Shown: positions 1 to 12,505 of the stretch, piece by piece | How the letters are laid out: each line of letters begins with the position of its first letter | Position numbering within the stretch: position 1 is the first letter of the stretch | From: Lamellibrachia satsuma | Lineage: Eukaryota; Annelida; Polychaeta; Sabellida; Siboglinidae | Assembly (NCBI GenBank): GCA_033239005.1 | Contig: BSQZ01000011.1 | Location: forward strand, 2,919,001-2,983,000 | DNA: 64,000 bases | Direction of reading: 5' to 3' | Position numbers and translations under genes: made by a program | The notes under the pieces: model-generated | The model's input: only the letters and a program-made list of their open reading frames with translations | What the model was told of the DNA's origin: nothing | Database searches by the model: none

Positions 1-1097
1 AATTGTTGCATGTTGTCATTTGAGTACATCTGTGCCAGTTTGTTTCGCCCAGCGCCGTGATATTTATGCCTCCAACCTTTTCCAAAATGTTAGTTACAGG
101 CGAGGTTTGCACATATTCTAAAATCGGACAATAATATATCCGATGTAGTGCTTTGGTCCTGACGTTCCTACAAATGCAAATTCTTTACTAAACACGTAGT
201 TAGCCTATTACGTCAATAAATTTTTATATATTTGGGAGCCAGGTCTTGCATAATTTTGTTCACTACAAGTTGCTCACTATGTTATATAAATATGTACATG
301 ACTATCGTCTGTGGTGGATTTATATGAATGAATAGTTTTCGTGCAATAAATTCAGTATGGTTGAATTTTTACTTGAAATGCCGAGTTGTTGTTGGAATGA
401 ACAGGTCACCCTGGGGTGAAGTGAAAAAGGCTCTGAGCGGTCGTAGTTTTGATGTCGGATTCAGTTTAAATGGAAATCAAACAGCTGAATCGCTGGCATG
501 GTACTAGGCAAACATGTTTTTTATTGCGTTAGTTACATGAATCTGGTGAACAGTTCGAATATTCGTTTGGAATACCGCATGCGCATGCAATGCACGTACG
601 TGTCGTGTAGACAAACTCTCTCATATTGCCTATATATAAAGACATGCATGCATCTTTTCAAAATGATGCATACGTTGGTAAGTGTGATATTCGTCAGATA
701 AGGTCCAGCTTACTTTGTTTGCCTAGTACCCCTAACATAATACATTTTGGCGAAAGTATATTCCCAAGTGAATATTGTGGGCCGCGTCTAGATGTCAGGA
801 TACTAAGCCTCGTGCTGGTGGGGCAACAAGTGAATAACTCTGTGAAGGTAAATTACACGCGTGTGTGTATGCGTGCGTATTTGCACGCGTGCGTATGTGT
901 GTCGAGACAATATGTTTTGTTTCTATTTACTTTTGTTTCTACTTCCCCTGAGAAAATTCAGTAAAATTGTTATTGCACAGGTCTGTGTAAACGTCAGTTG
1001 CTGTTTGATGTATTGGATTGAGTGAATGTTCATCAGTCAAAATTGGTCGAAGTGATGGTAAATTGTACTAAAACTTATGGAACCTAAATTGTTGTAC
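1..1097. other. AT-rich stretch, no gene seen
   Basis: No convincing coding exon, RNA gene or long repeat was recognised. A short CGTGTG/TGTATG-rich patch occurs near 855-900. The small open frames here have no family signature. Confidence 0.5.
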
Positions 1098-2775
1098 TTT
1101 TGTGCTACATGGTTCTTATCATATATCTGTCAATTCTATTTTTAAACATATTCGCACTGCTAGCATTAACACAATCATTTGGCAGTTTGTTCCATTCATT
1201 TATCACCCTCTGTGAGAAAGAGTACTTTCTCATGTTCAACCTCCACTGTTCCTTAACTAATGCTGCTTTGTTTCCTCTGGTTCTACTGCCTTCTTTAAGT
1301 TTGAAGAACATACTCCTATCAACATCCTCATAACCGTTCACTATTTTAAACACTTCTATTTGGTCTCCTCTTAGTCTCCTGGTCTCTAGTGTTGTCAAAC
1401 CACATTGTAATAAGCGACTTTCGTAACTAAGGTCTCTCTATTCTGGAATCATTTTTGTTGCTCTTGTTTGTATTCTTTCTAATTTGTCTATGTCCTTCTT
1501 ACGATACGGCCTCCGTGCTTGTATACAATATTCCAAATGTGGTATAATTATTGCTTTGTACAGGGGTACAATTAGCTGCTTCTCCTTATATGTGATTGTT
1601 CTCCTAATTAACCCTACAATTTGATTTCCTTTCGAAGCAGCAATCCCACATTGCTCTAAAACTTTCATGTCAGCACTAAATGTTACACCTAAGTCCTTTT
1701 CTTGTGTGGTTCTACCTAGTACAGCATCCCCCATTTTATATTCTTTGTACATGTTTCCATGTTCTATGTGTATGCATTTACACTTCCCAAAATTTAATAA
1801 CATTTGCCATTTTTATGACCATTTAACTAATTTATCTAGATCATCCTGTAAACTTTGTTTATCTCTGTAATTAGTAACCTTTCTGAATACTTGTGTGTCA
1901 TCTGCAAATTTCAGTACTTTGCTAGATATGTCACCTTCCAAATCATTTATATATATTAAAAACAGTATAGGGCCTAATACTGATCCCTGTGGTACCCCAC
2001 TCAGAACAGATTTCCAGTTTGAAATCTCACCATCTACTATTACTCTCTGTCTTCTGTGTGTAAGCCACTTTTCTATCCAGTTGATTACATAATTGCCTAT
2101 ACCATGGGCTTTTAGTTTAAGTAACAATCTTTGATGAGGCACTTTATCGAAAGCTTTCTGGAAATCTAAATATACAACATCCACTGGTGACCCGTCATCT
2201 ACCCACTTTGTAATTTCTTCCAAAAAACATAAGAGATTGGTTAGACATGACTTTGCTTTTAGGAACCCATGTTGAGATGTATTTATTAATTTATGTTTTA
2301 CAAGGAATTCCACCGGTCTCTAATTAATGTTTCGAGTAATTTACATACAACTGATGTTAAACTCACTGGTCTGTAATTTTCTGGTTTGTTCCTTCTTTCC
2401 ATTCTGAAGGAACTATTTCTTCTTCTAGTGACAAGTTAAATACTTTTGCTAGTGGTGTACTCATTTGCTCAACAATTTCCTTAAGCAGTTTTGGTGGTAT
2501 CCCATCAACTCCAGGTGATTTGTTATCTTTCATCTTCTTAATTGTCTTTGCTATCATTTCAGGAGTTACAAATAACTGCTCCAAATGTTCTAATTTATTG
2601 CCCTCAAATTTTGTAAATGGATCTGGAAGTGAGCTGATATCTTCTGTGGTAAAACTGAGCTAAAAACTGAGACCTCTGCCATTTGAAACCCGTCTGAAAT
2701 TATGTTTCCACTGTTGATTTCCAGTGGTCCGACCTTATCTCGAACTTTCTGTTTACTCCTTACATAAGCATTAGT
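1098..2775 (-). mobile_element. CR1/jockey-type LINE, 5'-truncated and broken
   Basis: Minus-strand remnant of a non-LTR retrotransposon ORF2. In coding order (high to low coordinates): a linker with VGPLEINSG-like wording (~2740-2640); the start of the reverse transcriptase with NKSPGVDGIPPKLLKE (~2570-2480); a central RT block with YLDFQKAFDKVPHQ, GVPQGSVLGP and FADD (2313-1813); and the C-terminal domain with HLEYCIQA and a KLERIQTRATKM-like motif (1803-1438, 1398-1105). Stops and frame changes separate the blocks, so it is a dead copy. The catalytic FADD box is intact. The endonuclease domain is absent, as expected for a 5'-truncated insertion. The 3' end lies near 1098. A sister copy sits at 35150-36150 on the same strand. 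The assignment to the CR1/jockey group is family knowledge; the exact clade is not resolved. Confidence 0.85.
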
Positions 2776-5670
2776 GTGTACTCTTTTCTACATGGTTGTG
2801 GTAGAAAAAACACCACTGTTGTGAGCCAACGTCGTCAATGAATCGAAAAAACATGCCAACGCAAAAATAAGTTGGAATATCTTGATACCTGCTACGGTAG
2901 CTCGCCGCACACATCACGACCCGACACGACACGACGATTAAGTGACATGACACGACACGACAATTAAACGACGAGATACAACACGACAGCCACGAGACAC
3001 GACACGACATTGACCAGACGTAGTTAGGTGTTGTGTAAGAACCTTCACCAACCTTAAACAGTCTGGCCTCATCGTAGGCCGCTGCACGAGCAAAGCTTAC
3101 AAGTCTCCTCAAACACAAAGCTCCCGATTTTCTGGTATTGGACTGTGTGATGTTTCCTTTGATTTTCATCGATTTTTTTTATTACGTTTATTTACCTACG
3201 ATTTTACGATATAACTAATGTTAATGAACCATAGTTGTAAATAAAATTAATAAAGTCAAAACCTGAAACTCTCTTCACTTACAACTGTTCACGGTTTCTC
3301 GTGGGCTGGCCGTAAAAAGCCACAACAGAGGTTTTGCGTAAGTCTGGTAAAATGCATTCAATAGGTGGAACCACAAATGAAAAGTAATAGTTAAACTTCC
3401 TTGAACAAATATTCCGTCATGAGATCCCGTGTGGGTGAGATCTCCCGCTATTTGCTTGTGCCAACTTGGACCCGTCGTTGACACGACCCTAGCGGTTTTC
3501 CCAAACTTATTCAAGATGGCGATGAAGAAACGCAGCGAACTGAGACGAAGAAAGTTAAAGATAGTGAGGTTTGGCGATGCAAGTAAGAAGAGCACGAGAG
3601 TAAAACGGAGCCTTCAACAATTTGCTAATTGAACCAGAAGCACAAATTAACACTGCTGTGCAATGTTTTCTTGGGCTACAAGTGCTTTGATCTTGACGTT
3701 CCTTAAGGAGTAGGATTTGCACGAACAGTCAGACGAACAGGAGTGCTCATCGAGAAATCATTCAGCTCGCTTTCCTGCTCCTCCTACAAACGGTCTGCCA
3801 CCTTCGCACAGTGCATAGTACGATAGCATGTCTAGACGTGTCACTGGCTAGCAAATCAGCGATCGTCGCAGAGTGCAACAACCTTTGTTTTGTGTTGTGT
3901 TCAGCAGGTTTACGATGCATGGGAAACATCAAATCATTAGTTTTACACAACCACACCTCGATCGTCGATATCGTAAACGTTATTACAGAAACCCTCAACC
4001 AAAGGTGACGAAGGCAAATTTTACATAAAACTGATACAAAACGAGGACTAACTACTGCGGATGTTTCAGCTTCAAGTATTGTATTGTGATTGAGCGAATA
4101 TCACGACGTGTGCCATGTGTCCGTTTTTTAATCATGACAAATTACTATAAAAAATAATAATAACCCTTCCGCGGTTGGCCGCACGACATGTTCCCGTCTA
4201 TGTAGTGACGCACGCGGGGTGCCCCTCCTATTGTGCACACAGTCTGGCCGTTTTTATCGTATATCATGTTATAAGGTATAACTTATTAAATAAAAATTAT
4301 ATAAATCATTATTAAAAGTAATTATTAATTGAGGACGTACTGTAGATTATTTCTAAGCACGAACACTTATCTTGATAAGTTGACCAGTATACATGACAAC
4401 GTCAGCCAGGTGTGTTCTTTGAATGGCAGGGAACAGAATCAGGCTGTTGTTAATTTACCGTATCTCCTTCTTTCTTGCTGGAAACGCAAGGGAACCTATC
4501 TCCTTCTAGGAACTTTGATGACAATCAGCACGGGTAGTTGTCCAGAAGTGACATAGGTAACTTCTCTGAAAACTGGAAAGAACTGGATATCCTAATCTTG
4601 TGTGTAGCGGTTTTCGTCAGCTATGGTAATGAGCATGACCAAATATGAAAATCCCGAGTTGGTCAGATTGGCTGGAGCTGATTGGAATGTCTACCGGTTG
4701 GGGTATCTCTGAATATAAAAATCGAGGAGTGCGCGTTTTCGGGGGAAGCAGGTGGAACGAGACATTAGATACGTCACGATATAACTTGCCACATGTTATT
4801 AATAACACGCCAAAAAAGTTACAGAGAAGATAGGAACTCACAGATTGCGAAGTTTTGCAAACTATGCAAACAATTAATTATTAAAAAAATTATGAAGATA
4901 TGTGTACAATACTAAACAGCTATACTTGTTATCAAAATCGACTATCGACTTACAATTTATATTACATATTATCACACATATGTCAATATATACACTCGAA
5001 TATTCATGCACACTCTTTTACCTCTGACACACGCACTGTCATAATATTTTGTATAAACGAGTTAGTTAATTATATTTCACTGGTGGCTCCTATGAGAGCG
5101 ACTGTAACGTCTTTATAGGAGTCACTGCCCCCTAATTAAGTTATATTGAGTTTGTATTTTTCCATGTGAACATATTAATGCATATTTTGTTTCTATCATT
5201 AAATTTTTATTTGTATTATAAACGGCGTCAAAATAAACTTGTTCTTGTTCGTTCTTTCTTGCAGTGACGTCACCAGTTCTCATCAGCTTGGTGTATGTTT
5301 TTAATTGTGTCTCGTCTGGCTGTTCGTCTTGCAGTGAGTGGATGTCCACCAGATGAATCTTGATACTGGTTCTTATCTGTGGCTACACCCGTGACCTGCT
5401 AGTTGGAGGCGTCTCATTCGAATCTTGTTAGAGAGCTTGTCGGTATTCCGATTAAGTGCTTTGTTTGCAAAACGCATTTGTTTGTCGATGTCCCTTGTTT
5501 GCGCTGTGTCCAGTCTTCAGAACTAGTCAAAGACTATTACACTTCACACATAGCAAAACTGTTCATTTCAATACCAACTCGACTTCTCTAAGAAGCATTC
5601 TGTCAGGCTACACTTACACGCCTGTGTCTACATGGCTAACCACGTTATAACTCCTCATTGCAGGTCCACA
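2776..5670. other. Non-coding span with CACGA-rich patch; possible 5' UTR at right end
   Basis: Mostly unassigned sequence. At 2920-3010 there is an irregular CACGA-rich simple repeat. A short open frame with a good Kozak context (AAGATGGCG) starts at 3516 and runs 38 codons, with no recognisable domain. A splice-acceptor-like TTGCAG ends at 5663, just before the ATG of the secreted-protein gene, so part of the right end may be intron or 5' UTR. Confidence 0.4.
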
Positions 5671-7365
5671 ATGGCGACGACACTATGGCTCCTGCTATGC
5701 GCCTCTATGGTGCTGGTGTACGCACGTAAACCTACGTCCGACGAAGTGCTGCAAACACTCGGACGGCAGCTGATCCTGCAGCAACTATTCGTCGAGGAGC
5801 GTATCCGGTCGGAGGGCGATTCGGGCATCAAGCAGATCCGGCATCGCACCCAAGGCACTCGGCCGTACTTCTCAGAGACTCACACCGGCCACACGGTCGC
5901 GTCGATCCACAACCACGCCCACTACCAACGCACCATAGGCCAGGGAGAGTTCGTCGCCGTGCTCAACGGCGTCGAATTCCGCACCCGTCACAACGACTAC
6001 ATGTTGAAGATGCCTCACCGTACGAGTCGCCAGTACCATCTGACAGAAGACGTCCCCTTTCCTGACGTGCCCCCGGAAGTGCTGAGGAAGAGGACGATAC
6101 GGGGACAAACGAGGGAGATGCAGAAATGGTTCAAGGCGTGGAGGGACCAGGACTGTTCAAGGAGAGACTACCGCAAGTACTTCAAGCCGGTGTTGTGCTA
6201 CATGGAAGGCGCATGGATCCACACGGGCGAGGCGATCGAAGATGCCTTCAAGAGTGAGCGGCATCACATGGACGCTCAGACTTGGTATGAGATGGAGGAA
6301 AAGATTCGCTACACATCGGCGACGGGCACGAAAAGCCGGAGGGAGAACTACAGCTTCCTGCCTCGTAAGATCCTTCACATGAACGGCGCAATACCCGTCT
6401 TCGTCCAGTGGCATTACCGCATCATGTGCAACCCCCTGAAAAGGGACATCCCCACGTCGCTCTTCCGACCCGTGTGTGAGCGGGCGAACCGACTGGCTCT
6501 CAACAAGAAGATCAACGCCGTAAACAACCCGTCTACCCACTTCCAACTGAACCCGTACGACACGCCGATGTGGCCGAGGAAAGAAGGCGTGGTGCGGTAC
6601 CAACTCTTAGACAAGCTGATGGCTGAGATACCGGGCAAGGACAACTACCCCGGCGACCTAGTCGACAATTCGTTCGGCCTTCCTGCCCTCAAGTTCGAGC
6701 CAGGGAACAAGCCGGGAAGACGCCGCCTGAACGCCGCCTACTACCACCGACTGTATAGTGAGACTGAGAAAGACGCCATGCGTCGGTACTACAAGTTCCG
6801 CGGCTTCTCCGACGAGAACATCTTCATGGCGATGACGTCCAACCCGAAAGTTGCAGAGTTCACGGTGCAGACCAACTGCACGGGCACCGGGCGGAACATG
6901 AGGTGCGACAAGTCAACACAGCGCTGGAGCTACTCCATCCCGATGGAGATCATCTACACGACTCCGTTGTCGTCGTGGAACCCGTACAAGATCAAGTACA
7001 GGGGACACGAGAAGTCGAAGCTCGGCAAGACGGTGGAGGCGAACGGTCGCAACGGAGGCTTCACGCCGGCGAAGGCGTACGACGGAGCGAACAACAAGTG
7101 GTCCAGCTTCACGCCACCCGACTTCTACAGCGGAAAGGAGCCGAAGGCCGACCTCGCCGACACGACCGTTGACCTGCTCGGTGTCCTCACGCCCACTGGC
7201 CGGGTGGTCAAGACCCGCATATCTGGTCATCGCGTCATCCTGCCCAGAATCCGCGGGGTGGGAGCCCTTCGTCAGCGCTGGCCTATCATGCCTATCTACT
7301 CGGACGGCAATCCAGTCATGAAGGAACTTCAGGCGCTGATCGACATCCACAACAAATGTATTTAA
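5671..7365 (+). CDS. Secreted protein of unknown family, 564 aa
   Basis: Long uninterrupted frame with strong GC bias, unlike its AT-rich flanks. I chose ATG 5671 because it directly begins a classical signal peptide (MATTLWLLLCASMVLVYA, cleavage likely before RKP) and has a Kozak-like CACAATGGCG. An in-frame ATG at 5632 lies upstream of an acceptor-like TTGCAG (5658-5663) and would bury the signal peptide. The mature protein is basic and rich in Arg, Tyr and Trp. It has few cysteines, including CSRRDYRKYFKPVLC, IMCNPLKRD, VC and a NCTGTGRNMRC pair about two thirds along. It has no transmembrane segment. It looks extracellular; a matrix or secreted enzyme-like role is only a guess. I do not recognise the family. 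An AATAAA at 7610 fits its 3' end. The single-exon structure could reflect a natural terminal exon or retrocopying. Confidence 0.85.
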   Translation: MATTLWLLLCASMVLVYARKPTSDEVLQTLGRQLILQQLFVEERIRSEGDSGIKQIRHRTQGTRPYFSETHTGHTVASIHNHAHYQRTIGQGEFVAVLNGVEFRTRHNDYMLKMPHRTSRQYHLTEDVPFPDVPPEVLRKRTIRGQTREMQKWFKAWRDQDCSRRDYRKYFKPVLCYMEGAWIHTGEAIEDAFKSERHHMDAQTWYEMEEKIRYTSATGTKSRRENYSFLPRKILHMNGAIPVFVQWHYRIMCNPLKRDIPTSLFRPVCERANRLALNKKINAVNNPSTHFQLNPYDTPMWPRKEGVVRYQLLDKLMAEIPGKDNYPGDLVDNSFGLPALKFEPGNKPGRRRLNAAYYHRLYSETEKDAMRRYYKFRGFSDENIFMAMTSNPKVAEFTVQTNCTGTGRNMRCDKSTQRWSYSIPMEIIYTTPLSSWNPYKIKYRGHEKSKLGKTVEANGRNGGFTPAKAYDGANNKWSSFTPPDFYSGKEPKADLADTTVDLLGVLTPTGRVVKTRISGHRVILPRIRGVGALRQRWPIMPIYSDGNPVMKELQALIDIHNKCI

Positions 7366-7615
7366 AGTTGCGATCTAACACGAATGACACAATAACTCTT
7401 TTAAGGAAAGTCCCGCACGATAACAATACTATATCCAATATTATTGTTGATGTGTATTTGATGATATTTTACTGCAATATCTCTGCACTCACTAGATGGT
7501 GTACGGTAACATTAATTAGTGCTATTCAGTAAGAAGGTGTCACAGTGTAAACATGTTTCGTTAACAGTGATTCACCTGTCATGGCTAGAGGCAACCTAGA
7601 AATAACTACAATAAA
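7366..7615 (+). other. Probable 3' UTR of the secreted-protein gene
   Basis: AT-rich sequence after the stop codon, ending at an AATAAA hexamer at 7610-7615. No other coding signal is seen. Confidence 0.5.
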
Positions 7616-7930
7616 ACATTCATGCAATGCATCAAAACATTGTTATTGGACTTATTACTCTCTATGTGCAAATATATCATACGTTGGTGTTTACAAAGTA
7701 AATCCGACAGTCACTGCATCATTTAGGGGTTACATTTAGGGGTTAAATTTAGGGGTTACATTTTGAATATCCAACGACGTACGCAGGGGCAATAGCCTGT
7801 GCCCCGGTGGTCTGTTAGAGGTCTGATTGTCTTGTTATAAAATCATGCTATATCGACTCTAACATCTTGATCGTCCAGATGTGTTTTAATTGACCAATAT
7901 TCTATTTGTAAAAATACTGTAATTTGGCCG
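7616..7930. other. Intergenic, small TTTAGGGGTTA repeat
   Basis: Nothing coding. A short tandem TTTAGGGGTTAcA motif repeats three times near 7722-7762. Confidence 0.4.
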
Positions 7931-7935
7931 TTATA

Positions 7936-7943
7936 CGCACGCT

Positions 7944-7978
<35 letters not shown>

Positions 7979-7999
7979 TCGCACGCACACACACACAAA
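7936..7999. repeat. (ACGC)n microsatellite running into (AC)n
   Basis: Tetranucleotide CGCA tract with rare CT interruptions, followed by a short CA run. It borders the GGTC satellite. Confidence 0.9.
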
Positions 8000-8017
8000 C
8001 ACCGGTTGCAGCCAGTA

Positions 8018-8362
8018 GTCGGTCGGTCGGTCGGTCGGTCGGTCGGTCGGTCGGTCGGTCGGTCGGTCGGTCGGTCGGTCGGTCGGTCGGTCGGTCGGTC
8101 GGTCGGTCGGTCGGTCGGTCGGTCGGTCGGTCGGTCGGTCGGTCGGTCGGTCGGTCGGTCGGTCGGTCGGTCGGTCGGTCGGTCGGTCGGTCGGTCGGTC
8201 GGTCGGTCGGTCGGTCGGTCGGTCGGTCGGTCGGTCGGTCGGTCGGTCGGTCGGTCGGTCGGTCGGTCGGTCGGTCGGTCGGTCGGTCGGTCGGTCGGTC
8301 GGTCGGTCGGTCGGTCGGTCGGTCGGTCGGTCGGTCGGTCGGTCGGTCGGTCGGTCGGTCGG
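8018..8362. repeat. (GGTC)n tetranucleotide satellite, ~86 units
   Basis: About 345 bp of uninterrupted GGTC. It is open in several frames (SVGR on +, TDRP on -) only because a 4-bp unit without stops reads through. Those frames are not genes. The purity over such length suggests recent expansion. Confidence 0.98.
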
Positions 8363-8397
8363 TATTGAGATGAGACAACAGTGTATACAGAGATTAG

Positions 8398-8566
8398 GTG
8401 GGAGTGGGTGGAGAACGAGAGCGAAGAAGGGGGGGTGGAGAACGAGAGCGAAGAAGGAGGGGGTGGAGAACGAGAGCGAAGAAGGAGGGGGTGGAGAACG
8501 AGAGCGAAGAAGGGGGGGGTGGAGAACGAGAGCGAAGAAGGGGGGGGGGTGGAGAAGGAACAAGCG
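8398..8566. repeat. ~26-bp G-rich minisatellite, 6 copies
   Basis: Tandem units with core GGAGAACGAGAGCGAAGAAG separated by G-runs of varying length (GGGGGG to GGGGGGGGGG). G-run length variation shifts the reading frame, so it is not a protein repeat. Confidence 0.9.
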
Positions 8567-8599
8567 AGGGAAGAAGAAGAAACACAAAAACTGACGACG

Positions 8600-9770
8600 G
8601 GAATCAATGCCCGCCTCACCCCGGACTTCAGGGATAAAGAGGAGAGCAACACCGCTGCGAAAGGAAGTGAAGCTTCTTTAGCACAGTGGTGATGTGCCCC
8701 CATTTATTGCACCCGATCCACCAAACAGGTTGTTGAGTTTTGCACCGTCTGCAGTTTGCAGATGAGAAAGTCAAGGATGCCGATCAGGAGAGCGGTCTCC
8801 ATGTCACGAGATAATTTATTATTTGAACCGATGCATTATGACAACTAATAAGCAAAACATCGGCATTGCGAGCCTCTGTTACCTGACGTTTTGACCAGTT
8901 TTGTATCACTGACACGTCGTCATTGCAATCGCATATTGCCTGACGTTATCATGTCATAGGTTAACCCAGCACTGGTGCCTAACACAACAACAGTGTAAAC
9001 AAGGCGTCAACATAAAAAAGTTAAATGGATGTTGCACTAGACGTGACGTTGCCCGTCATTACGCCTTTTCTGTTAAATCATGGACGGTTAATCTAACAAC
9101 AGGGGACAGAAGTCTTGCTCCGCAGAGGGGACGTCTAACCCCACGTGATTTGGTCAATGTATAAACGTGAGTAGGTAATGAAAATGTTGCATTCTTGTTT
9201 ATGTAGAGGGGTGATAATTCGTAGTGCATAGTTTTGGTCAATTACTATGTGGGAAATGTTTTTTTAAAGTGACTAACAACAAGGCACTAGCTACAATGCC
9301 TTTTTGATGTGTACACAAAGTTTAATATTGCATGTACTACATGGAAAAAAATAAATAAGGAAAACAATTTTTATTGTTAAAATTACATGTTTAATGCGTC
9401 TAACTCGCAAAGCGCGCATAAAAACTCGAAGTTAATTAAATGAGCGATCACGTGGTTTTGTGACTTCAATGATGATATGAGTTTACATTCAGTCAGTGCT
9501 TTCTATGCAGTGCTTCAGTGTAGTGTCACTCGCGAGTGGTGGCGATGTAAATTTTCCAGAATAAAACGTATAATGTAACGATTTCGAACCGCAAGCGGCA
9601 AGTGATACCGCATAATCATCATCGAATTCGGCTCTTTCGGTGCAGTTTAGCAACGCCAATAGGCAATAGCATTTCGCTTGGAACTTATTTACTTTCTGAC
9701 CGAACCATCAAAACGACCACATAGAGCTGTCAAATTTCTCCTCATATATCTACCACACGCATACACATAT
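8600..9770. other. Intergenic, no gene recognised
   Basis: No domain-bearing frame or RNA gene was found. Composition is AT-rich, with scattered CpGs around 9480-9700. Confidence 0.4.
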
Positions 9771-9774
9771 GACA

Positions 9775-9924
9775 TGGTCAAACATTACTCTTACTTCTAA
9801 AGAAAGGTCAAAATAAACGAAAACTTGTCAACTCCTATGCCTTGCTAGGGGTAAAATATATAGCTAGCATTTGTTTTTGATAATTTTGTTAATGTTATTT
9901 GGAAGTAAGGGTAATGTTTGACCA
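9775..9924. mobile_element. Short MITE-like element with ~23-bp inverted repeats
   Basis: TGGTCAAACATTACTCTTAC at 9775 is mirrored by GTAAGGGTAATGTTTGACCA ending at 9924, with one mismatch over about 23 bp. The arms enclose about 100 bp of non-coding DNA. This is the layout of a miniature inverted-repeat element. I could not define a clean target duplication. Confidence 0.5.
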
Positions 9925-11100
9925 CGTGACATGTGGCTCCGTTGTATTCACAATACTGTAATCGCTTATCGCTGTCTATGCTCTGTATTTGATTTCATTA
10001 AAAACAATAACTGGGGAGAATTTTCCCTGATGAGGGGAAACGCATGAAAATCTGAAATACAGATACAAGATATTATGATTATTGTAATTTTATTTATTTA
10101 AATTATGATCATTTAAAATGGAAAAATATAGCGCCGTAATTTATGCGAAAGGAAGCGAAAGCTACAAAAGCAGCTAAAAGTAACAATTTCGGGTTAATGT
10201 AGAAATATATAAATTAACAAACGAAAGAATATAATATAATGCTTTATTCACAGTAAGACACACATTAACTTCATGTGTTCGCCGCACAATCGTTTGGGCT
10301 GAAATCACCATGCCCGTTGTGCTCTGAGGCCGAAGTTACAAGAGTTGCGGGCCGAACTCTCCAAAGAATATTGTCCGAATTCACCGTGTGCCGACTTCAC
10401 CTGTATCCACACTGACTGCTCGCTTCGATCTTAGGTAGACCGCGGTCGTTTACGCACGTGCCGCTGCCTGTGTTCTACGGATTGGTGTCATCAACATAGC
10501 TTCCACTACTGCGAATAATGTGGGAACATCATCCTCTTCCAAAGAGATTTTAGCTCCAGAATAACCCAGGGCTGCACCTTCTCAGGTCCGGATCGTAGTC
10601 GAAACAGGTTTTCTCGAAGCGAGCAAAGCCAGCTGTGCTTCGTCGGCTTGACGTTTGCTTGTTTAAACAATGTTGGCTCCGTAGGGAACTTAGACCAACT
10701 ACACGTTACTTTATTCTTACTACTGTTTGCATTACATTCAAAGTCCCAGTCTTGTAGCACTTCCTTATCATCAGTGACGTCACGTCGAAGCTTGCCGATA
10801 AGCGCGGGAAAAATATGCGTAATCGACACAGGCCGGCAGAACAGAGTATTATTTGGAATTATTAATTAATGAAATTCTAATGAATTTTTCGGTGTTGTGG
10901 AAATGGAAGTATACTGCAAGATGTAATATAATATGATTTCAAGCAATTGTTGTTGTTATTCCATTCGAGGTTCATCTCATACGGTCAGCGCGGAATGTCA
11001 TTCACAACTTATTGAACACAATATTTGCAGACCTGTGTGAAGTGTGATTGCTTGCTTAGTGAACGAGTTAGTTCTTTTTTATAGACATTATTCGCACATA
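9925..11100. other. Intergenic, no gene recognised
   Basis: Several open frames near 10506-10870 lack domain features on either strand. Nothing else is supportable. Confidence 0.35.
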
Positions 11101-11717
11101 CAGGCGGAAAACGGAACGGGGTGCTTACGGTGATGAAACGCTGAAAGCTGCACTTTTAACTTTGGAATAACAGCCGCTGAAGACAGTTAGTCGTACGTAC
11201 GTTGCGTTGCGAAGACACCGTGACAGCATGGTCGCTACTCGCGACGCCCTTGCGCAGGGGCCGAGGAAGCCAGCACTACCCACCACCGCCGAACGCACTC
11301 TCCGCGGCCACATTTTTTATACGGAGAAATGTTTATATGGGTTGATAACTGTAGATGTGAGAAGCCCGGCCTATGATCTGGCGAAGAAGTTGGGTCTGAT
11401 AGACAACTTCTCTGCCGAAACGAAGATGGCGGTCCGCGAATGGCTGCGCGGTTTCTTCAAATGGCACGAAGACCTAGCACTCAGGGCGACCACAAGGCAC
11501 CAACACTGCGCAGGCTGTCGGGTCCAACCGACCAAAGGTAGTTCTTCGATCTGTATAGATCACAACTGGAGATGTTCATCTATACATCAGCAAGAATATG
11601 GAACATGGACGAGACCGGAGTCAAGAATGTCCAAAAGCCCGGCAAGATTGTTGCCATCAAAGGAGTTCGTCACTGGGGAAAGTGACAAGCCGAGAGCGCG
11701 GCGCCACCGTCACCGTT

Positions 11718-11786
11718 ATCTGCGGAATGAACGCTGTCGGCAGATATCTGCGGAATGAACGCTGTCGGCAGATATCTACCACCGAT
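11718..11786. repeat. 29-bp tandem duplication in the transposase
   Basis: CTGCGGAATGAACGCTGTCG followed by GCAGATAT occurs twice in tandem. It adds length not divisible by 3 and so contributes to the broken frame. Confidence 0.8.
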
Positions 11787-12284
11787 GTTCATCTTTCCGA
11801 GAAAGAGAATGGTGGCGTCGCTGACGAAAGGTGCGCCGTATGAATTTGTTGGCTACTGTAGTCTCAACGGCTGGACGGACTCTGTTTTTGAAGCGGTTGG
11901 AACATTTTGTCAGTTTAACGAACGCATCAGTTGACATCGTCAATGGCCACCACAGTCACAAGACTCTGGCTGCAGTAGAGTATGCGAGGAGCCGTGGGAT
12001 TACCTTAATCACACTGCCTCCACACAGCTCACACAATATGCTGCCGTTGGACAGGTCATAATTCAAGCCTCTGAAGAGTGCGTATTACGCAGCGGCTGAC
12101 AACTGGATGGTTGCAAACCCCGGAAGAAGAACCCTTGCTTACGACATGGTAGCGATATTCGGAAAGGCCTTCCTGCGATCCGCCACACCAGACAAAGCCG
12201 TGGCTGGCTTTCGGACGTGTGGACTTTGGCCATATGATGCAGACATCTTCATCAATGAGGAATACGTTGCATCTGACGAGGACG

Positions 12285-12505
12285 CCTTGCGCCGACCGCT
12301 GGATCATCGACAGCATTGTCGCCGATCGCTGGATCATCGACAGCCTTGCCGCAGACCGCCGGATCATCGACAGACTTGTCTCCGACCGTTGGATCATCGA
12401 CAGCCTTGTCGCCGACCGCTGAATCACCGACAGCCTTGTTGCCGACCGCTGGATCATCGACAGCCTTGCCGCCGACCGTCGGATCATCCACAGCCGTGCC
12501 GCCGA
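12285..12505. repeat. 30-bp minisatellite, ~7 copies, in-frame
   Basis: Unit core GGATCATCGACAGCCTTG. In the transposase frame it encodes a degenerate 10-residue GSSTALxPTA repeat between the DDE region and the C-terminal zinc finger. The 30-bp period keeps the frame. Confidence 0.85.

Noticed and set aside
3429..3632. Small basic protein (MAMKKRSELRRRK...)
   Set aside because: Good Kozak context but no domain, no clear splice partner and only 38 residues from the better ATG.
7843..8703. Long open frames over the GGTC tract (TDRP or SVGR repeats)
   Set aside because: A stop-free tetranucleotide repeat reads open in every frame; no gene signals flank it.
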